Source of the DNA: Juglans regia
Taxonomy: Eukaryota; Streptophyta; Magnoliopsida; Fagales; Juglandaceae
Length of the DNA stretch: 64,000 nucleotides
NCBI RefSeq assembly: GCF_001411555.2
Contig: NC_049911.1
Location: forward strand, 8,440,209 to 8,504,208
Direction of reading: 5' to 3'
In this document: positions 31,001 through 41,237 of the stretch, piece after piece
Layout of the letters: each line of letters starts with the position of its first letter
Position numbering within the stretch: position 1 is the first letter of the stretch
Program-made: the position numbers and the translations under genes
The notes under the pieces: model-generated
Told to the model about the DNA's origin: nothing
The model's input: the letters and a program-made list of their open reading frames with translations, nothing else
Databases searched by the model: none

Positions 31001-34000
31001 ATCTCGCATCTGGCTAAACCACAGGCTACATGGATTGTGGGTAACCATGTACGATCCTTAGACCTCATCTTAGCTCCCACTAAGGCGACATATCTTTTGT
31101 GTCTTACAACTTATCTCTCTCTGGACAAGTACCGAGTGACACATTGTCTCATCTTTGCTCGCTACTCTTTGTAGCACCAAAGGCAATCGCTCGTGTGAGT
31201 GAGCCAATCTAAGCCTGTCGATATACCTTTTTCACCATAATTCCTAAATTTATGGTGAATGTGTGTGCTTACCAAAAATGATTACAATCACGCTACATGA
31301 TCATATAACACATCAGTATCATGTGCACGATGAGCAATATCATGAGATACAGAGAAATCACATGGTCAACAACAAATTATTAGACCACAACTCTCAAGTG
31401 GTGTTTGATGACCATTTCTCTCCATGCGCATTCTAATGTGTAGTAACTTTCCAAAACATGATCCTATTAAGAGACTTTGTTTTTACATATAAAAGTCATT
31501 TGCACAATCATGAAGTCAACGACGACTCATCGTGAATCTCATTTAGGTCAAACTCACAATATAAACCTTAGATTCTAGTCAGTTAGTCCAACTGCGGTTT
31601 TTAAGAATCTACAAGGTGACACAAATATCATTCAGCAAACTTAATTTGCGACTTCAAGGTTTCATGTAAATCTCTTGTATTCTACAAAAGCATGTGAGAT
31701 AACCATAATTTATTTTCATTAAGGGTAAAGCGATTAGGGTCTTTGCCCCTAAATACAATCATAATAGTCTAGTCATTACTTTTAACGACAATCGCATCAC
31801 AAACTCACTTAGTCAAATAAGCCATATTTACCCTCTAACAAAATTTTAACCTCTAACTCCCATAAGCAAACCATAATGGAAATGTCAAATAGTATAGGCA
31901 AATTTAGATTCTTTAGTATTGTCCATCTCATTAATTTTCTATAGATTTTGAACAATAGCTCCTAGAAACTGTTTTTCTTATAAACAGTCACATAAGACAT
32001 GAAGCCTGAGCTACTTTTCACAAATCCATGTCCATCACCTCATAGTATGGAAAACCTCTTATTAGGCGACAATTAATTATATAAGATAACCAGTTCGCAA
32101 TATCTCTTATGATGACACTTTTCTAATATTGTCAACAACGTTCAAAGAACTCCATTTTATTCAATAGGTCGTTTAATAAAAAAAAAACGACTAGGTACAT
32201 TGGGTATCTTTGAATAGATGGTTTGTTTAAGCCGCATGTAAACAACACCAGCAGCATTCATTCGCTTTCTGTACCAAAATAGTACTAGCAACAATCATGC
32301 GCTCAAAGTACTTCATGCCTAAACATCACAAAAGCTAACCATCTAATTCTCCTATGAGAATCAGCTATTTAACACCTTCAAGAAAAGCTTCAATAAATGT
32401 GCGATCAATTTCTCTCTAAATGAAACTCAATTAGTACCAAGAGATGGATCTATACCTCTATCAACTCCACTTTTCCTTTGTCAATTGGATCAACAACCCC
32501 AGGTTAGATCATATAAGTGAAGCGAATCTAAGATTTTATGTTGGGATTCCTACTATGTAAATTCAATACCTTCAGCGGAGCCATATTACAAATATTATCT
32601 TCTAGTCTCTAAACGACGAGAGAATATTGATATAAAGCTACCACGCTATTTATGAGGATCCTTATATTCTATAACTTTTGGGAGTCACTATCACTAACGG
32701 TACACCTTAACTCAAAGGTATACTCCCACTAGTTGTTGAATTACTCCGACTATTTTCGGCGATCTTATATAAAAAGAATTTTGAAAATATTAAGGTTAAG
32801 GTAATGTGGAATGAAATGTGATGAAAATGTTCTTTCCAAAAATAAGTGTTACAAAAATTCACAATTCCCCACCCTCGCCGAAAATACGAGTAATTTTCTT
32901 GACTCAACTAAAAAATGATCAAGTTTAGATCCTCTCAATTTTTAATAGAATTCACATTTGCACAAAATAGTCACTCAGCCTTTCTCAAAAGCGAATGAAC
33001 TCGATCTAAGGACGACAAATCAGAATTAAGGCTGCAACCCCATATTACATCAACCCAAGTGTGATGTAACAACTGCTTCGCACCATAATTCATTTATAAC
33101 ACCATTCTCAACAAGTCAATAAACTGCGAGATAATTGTTCTCATGATATAACTCATACGATTGCGATTTCGAAAAAATTTTAACTGGAAAAATATATTTT
33201 CATAAAAAAATTTTGGATCACATTTATATGATGAAACAACACATTTATTATCAAAGTCCTTAGTGTGCATGTATAGGAACTTTCACATAGAAAATGTTCA
33301 TATTGTCTTTTCTCTTTGACTCCACTAAACTAAGGAGAGGGATCTCATTAGTGAGAAAATTTTCAATTTCTCAAGCTTCACACCCATCATCCTATGCCTC
33401 CATGGCATATTTTAGTATATCATTTCCCCACCTGAGAAATAATACTACTGAGCCAATGAGTGACCATCCAACTTCTAAACCTCTAGGAATTCTCACTAAC
33501 ACCACTACTTTCAATATGTCTTAAATCAAATTAGGTATAGACTTCACTAATATCGCATTAAAAAAGCTTTAATAAAAACATCGTTTTTTGCAACAAGTGC
33601 AGTATGTGACGTTTTAGCTGCTAACTAGCGAATCCTTATTTCTTGCATACTCAATATTTTTCATATTCTCCAATCCACTATAGGAGAGAAAAGAAAAAAA
33701 AAATTTGCGAGAAATTATCTTAGCTTAAAACATATCTTGCATCAGTGCAACCACGAGCAAAACTTTTAGTTTAGGTTTAGATAAGTCATACCTAATTATT
33801 CAGACTTTTGCCATAGTTGCCATGCAAACCTCCAAGGTACTTGGTATTACTCTCAAGTGGTGCTCCAAAGTTTAAATATCTGCAAGAACCTATTTGTTCT
33901 CGCTAGAGAGAAATAAAACTTGAGTAAGATTACCAGTGCTAATACCAGATAAAGGTGCACTGATAAAATCTTTAAAAAATGAATGTGTCAATCAAGAATG

Positions 34001-37000
34001 TCCTCAACACGCTTGCACACTCAGATTTTAATATCCTTACTCGCTAGACATACTAGCAAGTTTTAAAGAGTATGTTCTTATCTGTGAGTAATCTAAGTTG
34101 CTTTAAGATTATAATGCTCAACCTCAAAATATAGGAGCAATTAATCTTTGCATTACAAAAACAACGCGCAATTTCTACTATTACCCACAAGATTCTTAAA
34201 GGCAAAATAGTGATTTAGTTCTATATGATAGTTGATCCCATAAACTTCTATAAAAATTGTAATGCATGCGTCCCACACGCACTTCCAATTTTATTCTAGA
34301 CATTTTAGAGGTTTCACAATAATGATGGTCTAAGACTATTTGACACTCAAAATAATTCTCATTCGTTTCCAACTACTGCTCATAAAGGAGATTAATATGA
34401 CAACTAAGTCGCATACATAATCTCTAGGCTTTATATATTTTTTTATTTTTTTGGTTATCTCAAAGTTACTAAACTATACGCATCTTATTGCACATACATC
34501 TATGAAATTTGCCGCGTTAATCTAAGTCAAAACAAAAATAATTAATACACGTCGCAAGATCGAAAATTCGCTAAGCTTCCTAATCATCTCTTGCGCCTCA
34601 ATGTCTAATTATTAATTTCTAACTTAATTTTCACTCAAATTTATATCGTATAGGAGATTAATTCCAAATCAATCTCAACCATACTCCCACTAGAATAAGT
34701 AATCTACCGAGTTAATCATATATAAAAAGTAATTTCTTCTTAGATCGAAGAATTCAATTTGAGCCAATCATAAGCATGGATTAATCAAACTCGGGTTACT
34801 TAATCCTCTAGTTTATCACATCTAAAAAATATTTTAAAGACTAATTTCTAAAATTAGCCTAGCAAATACTAGTGATAAAATAAGCTTATACAATTGCATG
34901 TAATCACAATACATGTACAAAAATAATCATATTTCATCCAAATATTGATTATTCACAAAGAATAATAATATAGACAATTTATAACATAAAATAAAATGCC
35001 TAACAAATGTGACAAGATTTATCTCATAATCTCATGGAATGCATATATTCATTAACCATATGCAAAAATATTTCAAAAAAATAAGTATTATATACCACAA
35101 TTACATGTTGAATTAATAAATAAAATCAACTTACATATTAACAATAAGCTGTAGCCCAATGGTTGAGCTTTTAGCCATTGCGTGTGGGGCCTTGGGTTCA
35201 AAACACCACCCAAGCATTTTGTCAAAAATCATTGTTTTTAGACAGCTAATGGGCTGCCAAGCTGCAGAGCGGGCTGAGGTCTTCCAAGCACACGGCCTAA
35301 ATTTGCCAGTGGCCTTTTAAAAAATAATAGACTGCTGCATTTTAAATACAAGAACATAGATGGGCCGGTTTTAAAAATAAATCTGTTTATAGCCCAAAAC
35401 ATTTCAGCCCAAGTAAATAAAATATAACAGCCCAAAATCTTTTTTTTTTTAAACAAGCCCCAGTCAAGCCCTTTTTCAGCTCAAGCCCGTATGCTTTTTA
35501 CATACAAACTATTCATCTTCTTCCTCAAACCAACGGTTACAGTGCTTGTAACGGAAGAAAAAACTAATGCAGCACTTGTAACCACCGCCAGTTGCTGCGT
35601 GGCTGGCATTAATGGTGACACTGCAGCTCCTTGCAGAGCCACCACGTTGTGGCAGCGCCGCCCCCTCGTCGCACTGTGTGCAGACAGTCCAGCGCTACAC
35701 CAAGGTTGCGTTCCTGAGGCACTGCTCCTACGCAACACCACTTTGCTGAGACTCCAGCTTTATTCCGCCGCTGACTGGTGCTCGCAGCACCTGGTGCACA
35801 CAGCACCTAGTGAGCGCAACTTTTGCTGGTGCAAGCCGCACCATAGTGCAGGTGCGCTCTACGAGCAGTAGTGCTCCTCTATGAGCACGCCATCATTGGC
35901 ATCTCTCTGCCCCCGGAAGAGCTCGCTCGCAGTACTGGCATGGTGCACGATGTTCTGCCACAGCACATTGCATCGCCTGGTACACGCTGCACCGGCCTGG
36001 TGCACCGTTGCCCCTGCGCTACATGTCAGCACCGAGATGCAGCACACGTCTGGTGCTCGAAGACATGGGCTGAGCTGCACCCATTTGGTGCACTCAGTGC
36101 CGTGGTCATCGTTGCACCTAGTTGGTGCACTTAACGCCCTGGTCAGCGAAATACTGGCACACGGAGCGCCTGGGAGGCGCAGAACAGGTGAGTGTCGCAC
36201 CATAAGCGACGTAGCAGCGATGCATATAGATGGTGCTTACTGTGACACCTAGATTGCTTAGCATAGGGCTAGGTGCGACACTTTCGTTGTGTTCAGCAGC
36301 CTTTTGCGTGAGATATTGCCCCATGTGGTGATCACAGCACCGGGGAGCACAACATTAGGCAAACAACACCCTCTGATGCACGTCGCAACACCGTAGTGTC
36401 TAACGGTTCCAAGTGCATGGGTCCTTGCTACTTTGCGTGGGTGGTTATAGCCATTGCTTATGCAGCGGCGCTACCACCGCAACAACCAACCTCGACAACA
36501 ATGGTTACAAATCATAGGAATACAAATTCACGTCATAAAAAAAATATTTCTTAAAAAAGACAACACGACAATCATAAATCAGGAACAACCGATCAGCGTG
36601 CTCTAATACCAATGTTAGAAATACTAGATCAGAATGTACAGCGGAAGCGATACTACCTCACTGGAAATATCTCAAATCTAGTGTGGTTGTTCCACAGATT
36701 CTCCAGCATTGTTATTCATCCACAATCTTCACATCGATGGTGGAGTGTGCTACGTGGTAATACCAGAGTAACACTCACACGTTCCACAGCCTAGATGCCG
36801 TGACTAGAGAGAATCATTTGAGAGAGAGAGCTTGTTTATCCAAGTATTTTCTCTAAAGAGGGGGAGAGACTATGTAAAATAGCATCTCAAGTTTAACCCC
36901 CTGGCTTAAGAATCATTTGAGAGAGAGAGCTTGTTTATCAAGCCTCATGAAGTGGCTTAAGAGCCACTTCATAACCCCCAAAAGGAGGTGAAGGGGTGCC

Positions 37001-40000
37001 CATTTTGGGTGCCCCTTTCTTACAATATATAATATTAAAAGATTATGGGATGTTTCATTGGAAGATTGTCTCTCCATTTAATTTGCCTCCCAAGTGTAGA
37101 AGGTGTACTTCCGGTTATGGTGTTCAAAGAAATTGATTCCAATGCATGTTGAAGTGAGAATGCCTTTTCTTAATTGATAGAAAATGAAATAAGAAACTAG
37201 TGATGGAATTTCAAGATGTTGAGTCCTAATTACCTAATTCTAAAAGAAGAATTTCCAAAAAAACAATGATTGTATTTGCAACTGTAAGGATATGTCCACT
37301 GGAAAATCAATTTAACAATGCCAGATTGCTCACTCTATTTCTTTAGAAAGTTTAAGTTTAAAAACAACAGTTATTTGTGTAAAGCTAACAGGAAACAAAT
37401 TGTTATGTCTAAGAGGAATTTAATAAAACACTTAAGCGACGGACTTTCTTTTTCACGGGTTGGTTTCAAAATGGGTTCCAATCTCCCCCAATTCCTTAAA
37501 ACACAGTTTGAGTCAAGACAAAAGTGCTTGGATGATTTGTATACTTCATCCAAGTCAAAGAAACTTCTATACCCTCTATTGAATTAATAACAATCTTATA
37601 AAAATATAATGAAATTTAAAATAAGTCTATTTTTCTAACTGCGTTATGCACACATGAAATTAGGTCTCGAATACTCTCAAATTTTACTATTTAACCAAGA
37701 AATTAAAACTCTGTTATCTACAGAATTACTAAACCATTTACCATACTTACGATATGCAAATAAACACAAAATTCTATAAACCCATAAACTTTCCATGACT
37801 TCTCTCTTTCCCAAATTAAGCACATAAATTTTCCATAACTTCTCTCTTCCCAAATTAATTCACAACTTTCAAAAATAAATTCCCAAAATATTATTATTAA
37901 TAAATATAAATATATTTTATTTTGAAATATTTCCAACATTATATATATATGAAATATTTATATATTTATATTTGTATTATATTAAAAGCACAAGAACCGA
38001 ACTTGGGACCATGGAAGTTCTGTCTCTGATTACAATCCAATGATCTTGTGGAATATAATAGTGGGTTGTATTCAGATAGAAAGAAAACAAGAGATCCTAT
38101 CGCATTAAGTAAGGTGAGAAAATATTTTGATATGTTACAAATCCATCACCTTAATCTGTCTCTTGTCTGTAGTATAAAGTATTATTATTGCTAAATCCTT
38201 GTTTCTGTTGTTTTTTCTCGATCGATCTCCACGTTATCCCAGAGAGTCAAGAGAAGTACTCCTTATATACTGCCTTAATTAGAAGGGTTGCCCGCTCCGA
38301 AGTTCCACCAAAAGATTACGGTGAAACAGGTAATTTCATCAGATTGTTATAGTGTATTGTTTCTTATTTCTCAAGTTTCAGGTCCTGGGTTTCAGAGCTG
38401 GTGGCACGCTGTATGAGAGTAGCACTTGACAATCTGATCTGATTTTTTGAAGACACATTCAGTTGAGATTTGCCAATGAAGAATTTCTGGCGGAGGCTGT
38501 GAAGAATTTCCTAGAGAAGGATACTTTATTATCTCTCTTCATTTTTTAACATTTCCTTTTGTTCTCTTGTAGTTTTTAATTTTCTGTTGGCGGTGATAAA
38601 AGAAGAGCCAAATTTAGCCTCGGAAGCTGATGATTTTGGGTGGACTCCTCTGCACTATGCTGCACACTACGGCAGCGTGCAAGTCGTGGAACTGTTATTA
38701 CAACATGCAGGTTCTTCGGCAGCTTACATAAAGGACGAGGAAGGAATGTCTGCTCTTCACATTGCAGCCGAGAGAGGCCACCATGAGGTAGTGGAGAAGG
38801 TGGTTTCACAATTTCCTAGTACGTACGAACTATTGGACAATAAAGGCCGTACGCCCCTCCATGTGGCTGCGGAAACTGGGAAAAGCTTCCGGACATTCAA
38901 GTTTCTGCTTGACAAAGTGCCTGATGATCTCATAAACAAGCAAGATAGCAGGGGCAACACGCCGTTGCATCTGGCTGCTGTCCACCCACGTTTCAGAACA
39001 CTAAATGCACTGGCAGGGGATAAAAGAGTGGACAAAGGGGCTATTAACAAGGAAGGCCTAAGTTGCTTGGAAATTCTTAAATCAAATGCTATGAAGAGTC
39101 CGTATATGAAGGTATGACCCATATATATATCCTACTATAAATTCATTTAACTTAGCCGTGTAGTGTTTATAAAAAATTAACGTACTGTGATCAGTAATTT
39201 CCAAATAATAGTCTGTAGTTAATGAATAGCAACTAAGCATTTTGTATAGCTGTAAAAAATCGAACTAGAATTCAGATGTATTGCGTTTGGATAGAATTTG
39301 GATTTGGATTTGGATTTGGTTTTGAAATCAACCATGAATTGGAAACCAAGATTTTGAAAAACTTAATTAAAAGGCTTGTTTAGCTTTAATGCAAATCCAA
39401 GTTTTATTACATGGAAATTGGATTTTAAAGATTGAAATCCATATCCTACTGCAAATCCATTCATCCAAACGCACCAACAAAGAGAATTTGACCAATTTTA
39501 TGATCTTGACCCAGCTAGCTTAGTGGTTCGAACATAATACGTTACCACTTTCAAAAAAAAAAAAGAAGATCCTATGCTATTTGATTCAAAGGACCATCCA
39601 TTAATGTCTTTATAAAAGAGATTATTCTATTTCTAATCAATGCCTATTTCAAAAACTTACAGATGTTGATCCCTAACTTTGGCTATCTACCAAGTTTGCA
39701 AGCAGCATTTCCCAGAAGAACCATCAAATTAGTACAAACTACTGGGGCCAGCGAACCACAAATCGAGAATAGAAACACATCAAAGCAAGAAGAAAATGAC
39801 TCGTCTATTAATGGGAAAACAGAACAAGGGGTAGATACTTCTTTTGATAAGGAGAAGGCTAATGTCAACTTACTTGTAGCAACCTTCGTTGCCTCTGTCA
39901 CCTTCTCAGCTATTTTCGCCGTGCCTTACAGAAAGGATGGTGCAACTTATGGTCAGAAGTCGGCTTTCAGCGCATTTGCGATTGCGAATTCCACCTCATT

Positions 40001-40355
40001 TGCTTTGTCAACTGGATCAATGTTTCTCCATTTCTTGGCTTTTGAAGTGAGAGAAAAATTCCCTGAAGTATTCTCACGATTGCTAACTGTCTCCAACGCA
40101 TGCATTCCATGGGCTGTTCTTGCATTGGTGATAGCTTATTCTACAGGCTCATATGGAGTCTTGGCTAATTTCAATCCGAAAATTGCTTCTTGGGCCTTCG
40201 GACTTGGTCTATTCTACTTTTTTGGCACATTCCTCCATGGCATGAAGCTGGAAAATCACATCGTACCTGATAGGCTACGTCATTCAATGAGGAAGGCAGG
40301 CAAGAACGTGAAGGACCGTGCATGCGGCATGCATGCAATGAGGAAGGCAGGCTAG
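27453..40355 (+). CDS. ACD6-like ankyrin repeat / PGG-domain membrane protein (three exons)
   Basis: The coding exons are 27453-28098, 38573-39111 and 39663-40355, giving about 625 codons, a normal length for the family. Intron 1 splits a codon after its first base (ACA A|GTAAGT ... TTGTAG|TT TTT) and intron 2 is phase 0 (AAG|GTATGA ... TTACAG|ATG), so all three exons join in frame. The protein has about eight ankyrin repeats and then four membrane segments in a PGG-type domain. ACD6 and relatives are membrane proteins that modulate salicylic-acid-dependent immunity and cell death; that role is family knowledge and not shown here. Oddities are a 10.5-kb intron filled with retroelements, a repeated 11-residue N-terminal segment and loss of the PGG glycines. 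It could be intact and expressed, or a recently dying copy. Confidence 0.75.
28200..29110 (-). mobile_element. L1-type LINE 3' part in intron 1
   Basis: The minus strand reads, with frameshifts, as the C-terminal part of L1 ORF2: ALRDLFPTVFLLAHEKEASM near 28950-29010, then a zinc-binding stretch CKQSGKTMYHLLPHCKLTKA (28550-28610) and VNVLRRIKLAWVMTTTMVEL. It is the same fragment as at 6640-7279 in the duplicated locus and extends further here. It is antisense to the host gene. Confidence 0.75.
29111..29831. other. Intron 1 sequence with a MITE end and a diverged tandem duplication
   Basis: 29130-29275 is MITE-like (CTTAACTCAAATCATCTCAC ... CTTAACGAGGCCTAAG). 29280-29480 and 29530-29720 share diverged landmarks (CAATTTCTCATGTGTTG / CAATCTCTCATGTCTAT and AAGGATCTCTTGAGG / GAGGATCTCTAAGG), suggesting an old ~250-bp tandem duplication. 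No coding signal can be defended. Confidence 0.4.
29837..30231 (-). repeat. 3' LTR of the LARD-like element (395 bp)
   Basis: In + orientation it runs from TGTTAGAAATACTAGATCAG to GGTGCCTCTTTCTTACA. It is nearly the same as 36613-37024 apart from small indels and point changes. Confidence 0.85.
35143..35452 (+). repeat. Possible tRNA-derived SINE inside the LARD
   Basis: A good Pol III box A (TAGCCCAATGG, 35152-35162) and box B (GTTCAAAAC, 35196-35204) are spaced 33 bases apart, as in tRNA-derived SINEs. About 240 bp downstream is a run of T (35440-35451) that could terminate Pol III. No flanking duplication was identified and no tRNA fold was confirmed, so it is a candidate only. It is not a functional tRNA gene, since the acceptor stem does not pair. 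Confidence 0.4.
35480..36540 (-). repeat. GC-rich block with recurrent GGTGCA/TGCACC motifs
   Basis: This block next to the primer-binding side of the LARD is much richer in GC than the rest of the element. GGTGC, GCACC and close variants recur every 10-30 bases on both strands (for example CTGGTGCACACAGCACC near 35789). Overlapping open frames of 65-126 codons occur in several frames and both strands, a sign of composition and not of coding. Confidence 0.6.
36613..37024 (-). repeat. 5' LTR of the LARD-like element (412 bp)
   Basis: Starts TGTTAGAAATACTAGATCAG and ends GGTGCCCCTTTCTTACA. It contains a local duplication of AATCATTTGAGAGAGAGAGC (36811 and 36909), which accounts for its greater length relative to the other LTR. 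Confidence 0.85.
37030..38572 (+). other. Distal part of intron 1
   Basis: It holds an 89-codon + frame at 37318-37587 with no recognised family, an AT-rich stretch (37850-37980) and non-coding sequence up to the acceptor TTTTGTTCTCTTGTAG at 38572. A segment at 38240-38510 has exon-like composition with a CAG|GTAATTTC site at 38329, so an extra or alternative 5' exon for the downstream part cannot be excluded. Confidence 0.45.
38573..39111 (+). CDS. ACD6-like gene, exon 2 (ankyrin repeats 5-8)
   Basis: The acceptor is preceded by a strong pyrimidine tract. The exon opens with FNFLLAVIKEEPN in the frame expected from exon 1. It has four ankyrin repeats: DDFGWTPLHYAAHYGSVQVV, DEEGMSALHIAAERGHHEVV, DNKGRTPLHVAAETGKSFRT and DSRGNTPLHLAAVHPRFRTL, each with the TPLHxAA or SALHIAA core. 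It ends AMKSPYMK at AAG|GTATGA. There are no stops or frameshifts, and the consensus positions are well kept, suggesting recent constraint. Confidence 0.85.
39112..39662 (+). other. Intron 2, with a 192-bp MITE at 39282-39473
   Basis: The intron is GT...AG. The inserted element has perfect 11-bp terminal inverted repeats TGCGTTTGGAT (39282-39292) and ATCCAAACGCA (39463-39473) and mirrored GGATTTGGATTTGG / TTGGATTTTAAAG inner text. No target duplication was clear. A poly-A run follows at 39550-39563, after an AGCTAGCTTAGTGGTTCGAA string. Confidence 0.7.
39663..40355 (+). CDS. ACD6-like gene, exon 3 (PGG-type membrane domain)
   Basis: A linker rich in Asn/Gln/Glu/Lys (NRNTSKQEENDSSINGKTEQ) leads to four hydrophobic segments: NLLVATFVASVTFSAIFAV, AFAIANSTSFALSTGSMFL, ACIPWAVLALVIAYSTGSYG and ASWAFGLGLFYFFGTFLHG. 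In the family the first ends in the name-giving Pro-Gly-Gly; here it reads AVPYRKDGATYGQK, so both glycines are missing, consistent with a 6-bp in-frame deletion. The C-terminus repeats MRKAG(K) through a small DNA duplication (AATGAGGAAGGCAGGC at 40287 and 40338), and the second copy runs into the TAG stop. Confidence 0.85.
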   Translation: MLIPNFGYLPSLQAAFPRRTIKLVQTTGASEPQIENRNTSKQEENDSSINGKTEQGVDTSFDKEKANVNLLVATFVASVTFSAIFAVPYRKDGATYGQKSAFSAFAIANSTSFALSTGSMFLHFLAFEVREKFPEVFSRLLTVSNACIPWAVLALVIAYSTGSYGVLANFNPKIASWAFGLGLFYFFGTFLHGMKLENHIVPDRLRHSMRKAGKNVKDRACGMHAMRKAG

Positions 40356-40546
40356 ACTGGGTCGTGGCTAGGGAAAGTTTACGCACGAAGGGGTCTTCAG
40401 TAGTTCCGTATTTTACGTCATTTTCTTTTCGTTAGTTTTATTTTGTTTTTATGCTCTGTTTCAGGCTCTGTTTTACGAGCGTTGCATTCAGTTATTAGTC
40501 CGCACGTTTTCCTTTTATTTCGGTTTGCAGTTTACATGATTCTGCT
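40356..40546 (+). other. Probable 3' untranslated region of the ACD6-like gene
   Basis: T-rich sequence after the stop codon, without an obvious AATAAA signal before the TRIM insertion. The gene's polyadenylation signal may lie beyond or within the TRIM. Confidence 0.35.
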
Positions 40547-40927
40547 TGTGATACCCCATATGATATGGATAAGGGTAGGTGGTGTATGAGATCCCACATT
40601 GCTTGGGAATGAGAAGTTCTTGCTCTTTATAAGGTTCTAATGGGGTTCCAATTGTATCATTAACTAGTCCTTTTGAAGTATAGGCCATGTGGTTTGGGCC
40701 TTCCATTGGGACGTTACAAATGGTATCATAGACTATCCCAACCAGAAATATGGGACTTTAGCCATGCCACCTATAATGGACAGGCCCGACGAGGACGTCG
40801 GGAATTTAAGAGGTGTAGATTGTGATACCCCATATAATATGGATAAGGGTAGGTGGTGTATGAGATTTCCACATTACTTGGGAAGGAGAAATTCTTGCTC
40901 TTTATAAGGTTCCATTGGGGCGTTACA
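40547..40927 (+). mobile_element. TRIM (miniature LTR retrotransposon) with TSD CTGCT
   Basis: The element is 381 bp in total. LTRs at 40547-40718 and 40821-40927 both start TGTGATACCCCATAT and end TTACA. The second lacks about 65 bp present in the first. A primer-binding site TGGTATCATAGAC (40721-40733) follows LTR 1 and a purine-rich TTTAAGAGGTGTAGAT precedes LTR 2. Target duplications CTGCT are at 40542-40546 and 40928-40932. The size, the absence of coding sequence and complete retrotransposition signals define a TRIM. It lacks the 5S-rRNA-like block of Cassandra TRIMs as far as I can see. Confidence 0.9.
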
Positions 40928-40932
40928 CTGCT

Positions 40933-41237
40933 ATTTAAGTAGACATGAATTATTAATGGGGGATATGCAAATTAATTCAAATCTGTGGTACATTCTCACC
41001 TGAAGAGAAACAAATTATCTTAACAATCTTTTACTCTCTAAGTTTGGGACCTATCAGTATCACTAATAATTAATTCTAGATACGAACGTAAAGGTTTAAA
41101 CACTACTTAATTGCTTTTGATAAAAGTGAATTTTATTATTAAATTTTTTTATGTGAGTCTCATATTTTATTCATTTTTTTTAAAATGATTAAGCAGTTGT
41201 TGCACAATTCACGGTTGTAAATATATTTTTTCTCATT
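40933..41237. other. Spacer between TRIM and solo LTR
   Basis: No gene. 41110-41215 is a diverged copy of the MITE-like block at 18590-18715 (AAATTTTTTTATGTGAGTCT ... GTTGCACAATTCACG). Confidence 0.4.

Larger units (their letters stand above)
29837..37024 (-). mobile_element. LARD-like non-coding LTR retrotransposon with TSD ATATA
   Basis: The complete structure is 7,188 bp: LTRs at 29837-30231 and 36613-37024, ATATA target duplications at 29832-29836 and 37025-37029, a polypurine tract (TGGGAGA on the minus strand, 30232-30238) and a primer-binding site (TGGTATTAGAGC on the minus strand, 36600-36611, one mismatch to the usual iMet site). The 6.4-kb interior has no recognisable gag, protease, integrase or RT on either strand and no long open frame outside a GC-rich block. 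That fits a large retrotransposon derivative (LARD) mobilised in trans. It sits antisense in intron 1 of the ACD6-like gene. Confidence 0.85.

Noticed and set aside
35151..35215. tRNA gene
   Set aside because: Box A and box B are present, but no acceptor stem or anticodon arm of tRNA type was found; kept only as a SINE candidate.
35491..36252. Several open frames of 65-126 codons on both strands with Cys/Ala/Pro-rich products
   Set aside because: They overlap in multiple frames in a GC-rich, stop-poor block within a non-coding element; no family signature.
37318..37587. 89-codon frame in intron 1 as a separate gene
   Set aside because: No family signature, no clear promoter or poly-A signal and AT-rich context; reported only within the intron entry.
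40547..40927. Cassandra-type TRIM carrying 5S rRNA promoter
   Set aside because: No 5S-like block was recognised in either LTR.
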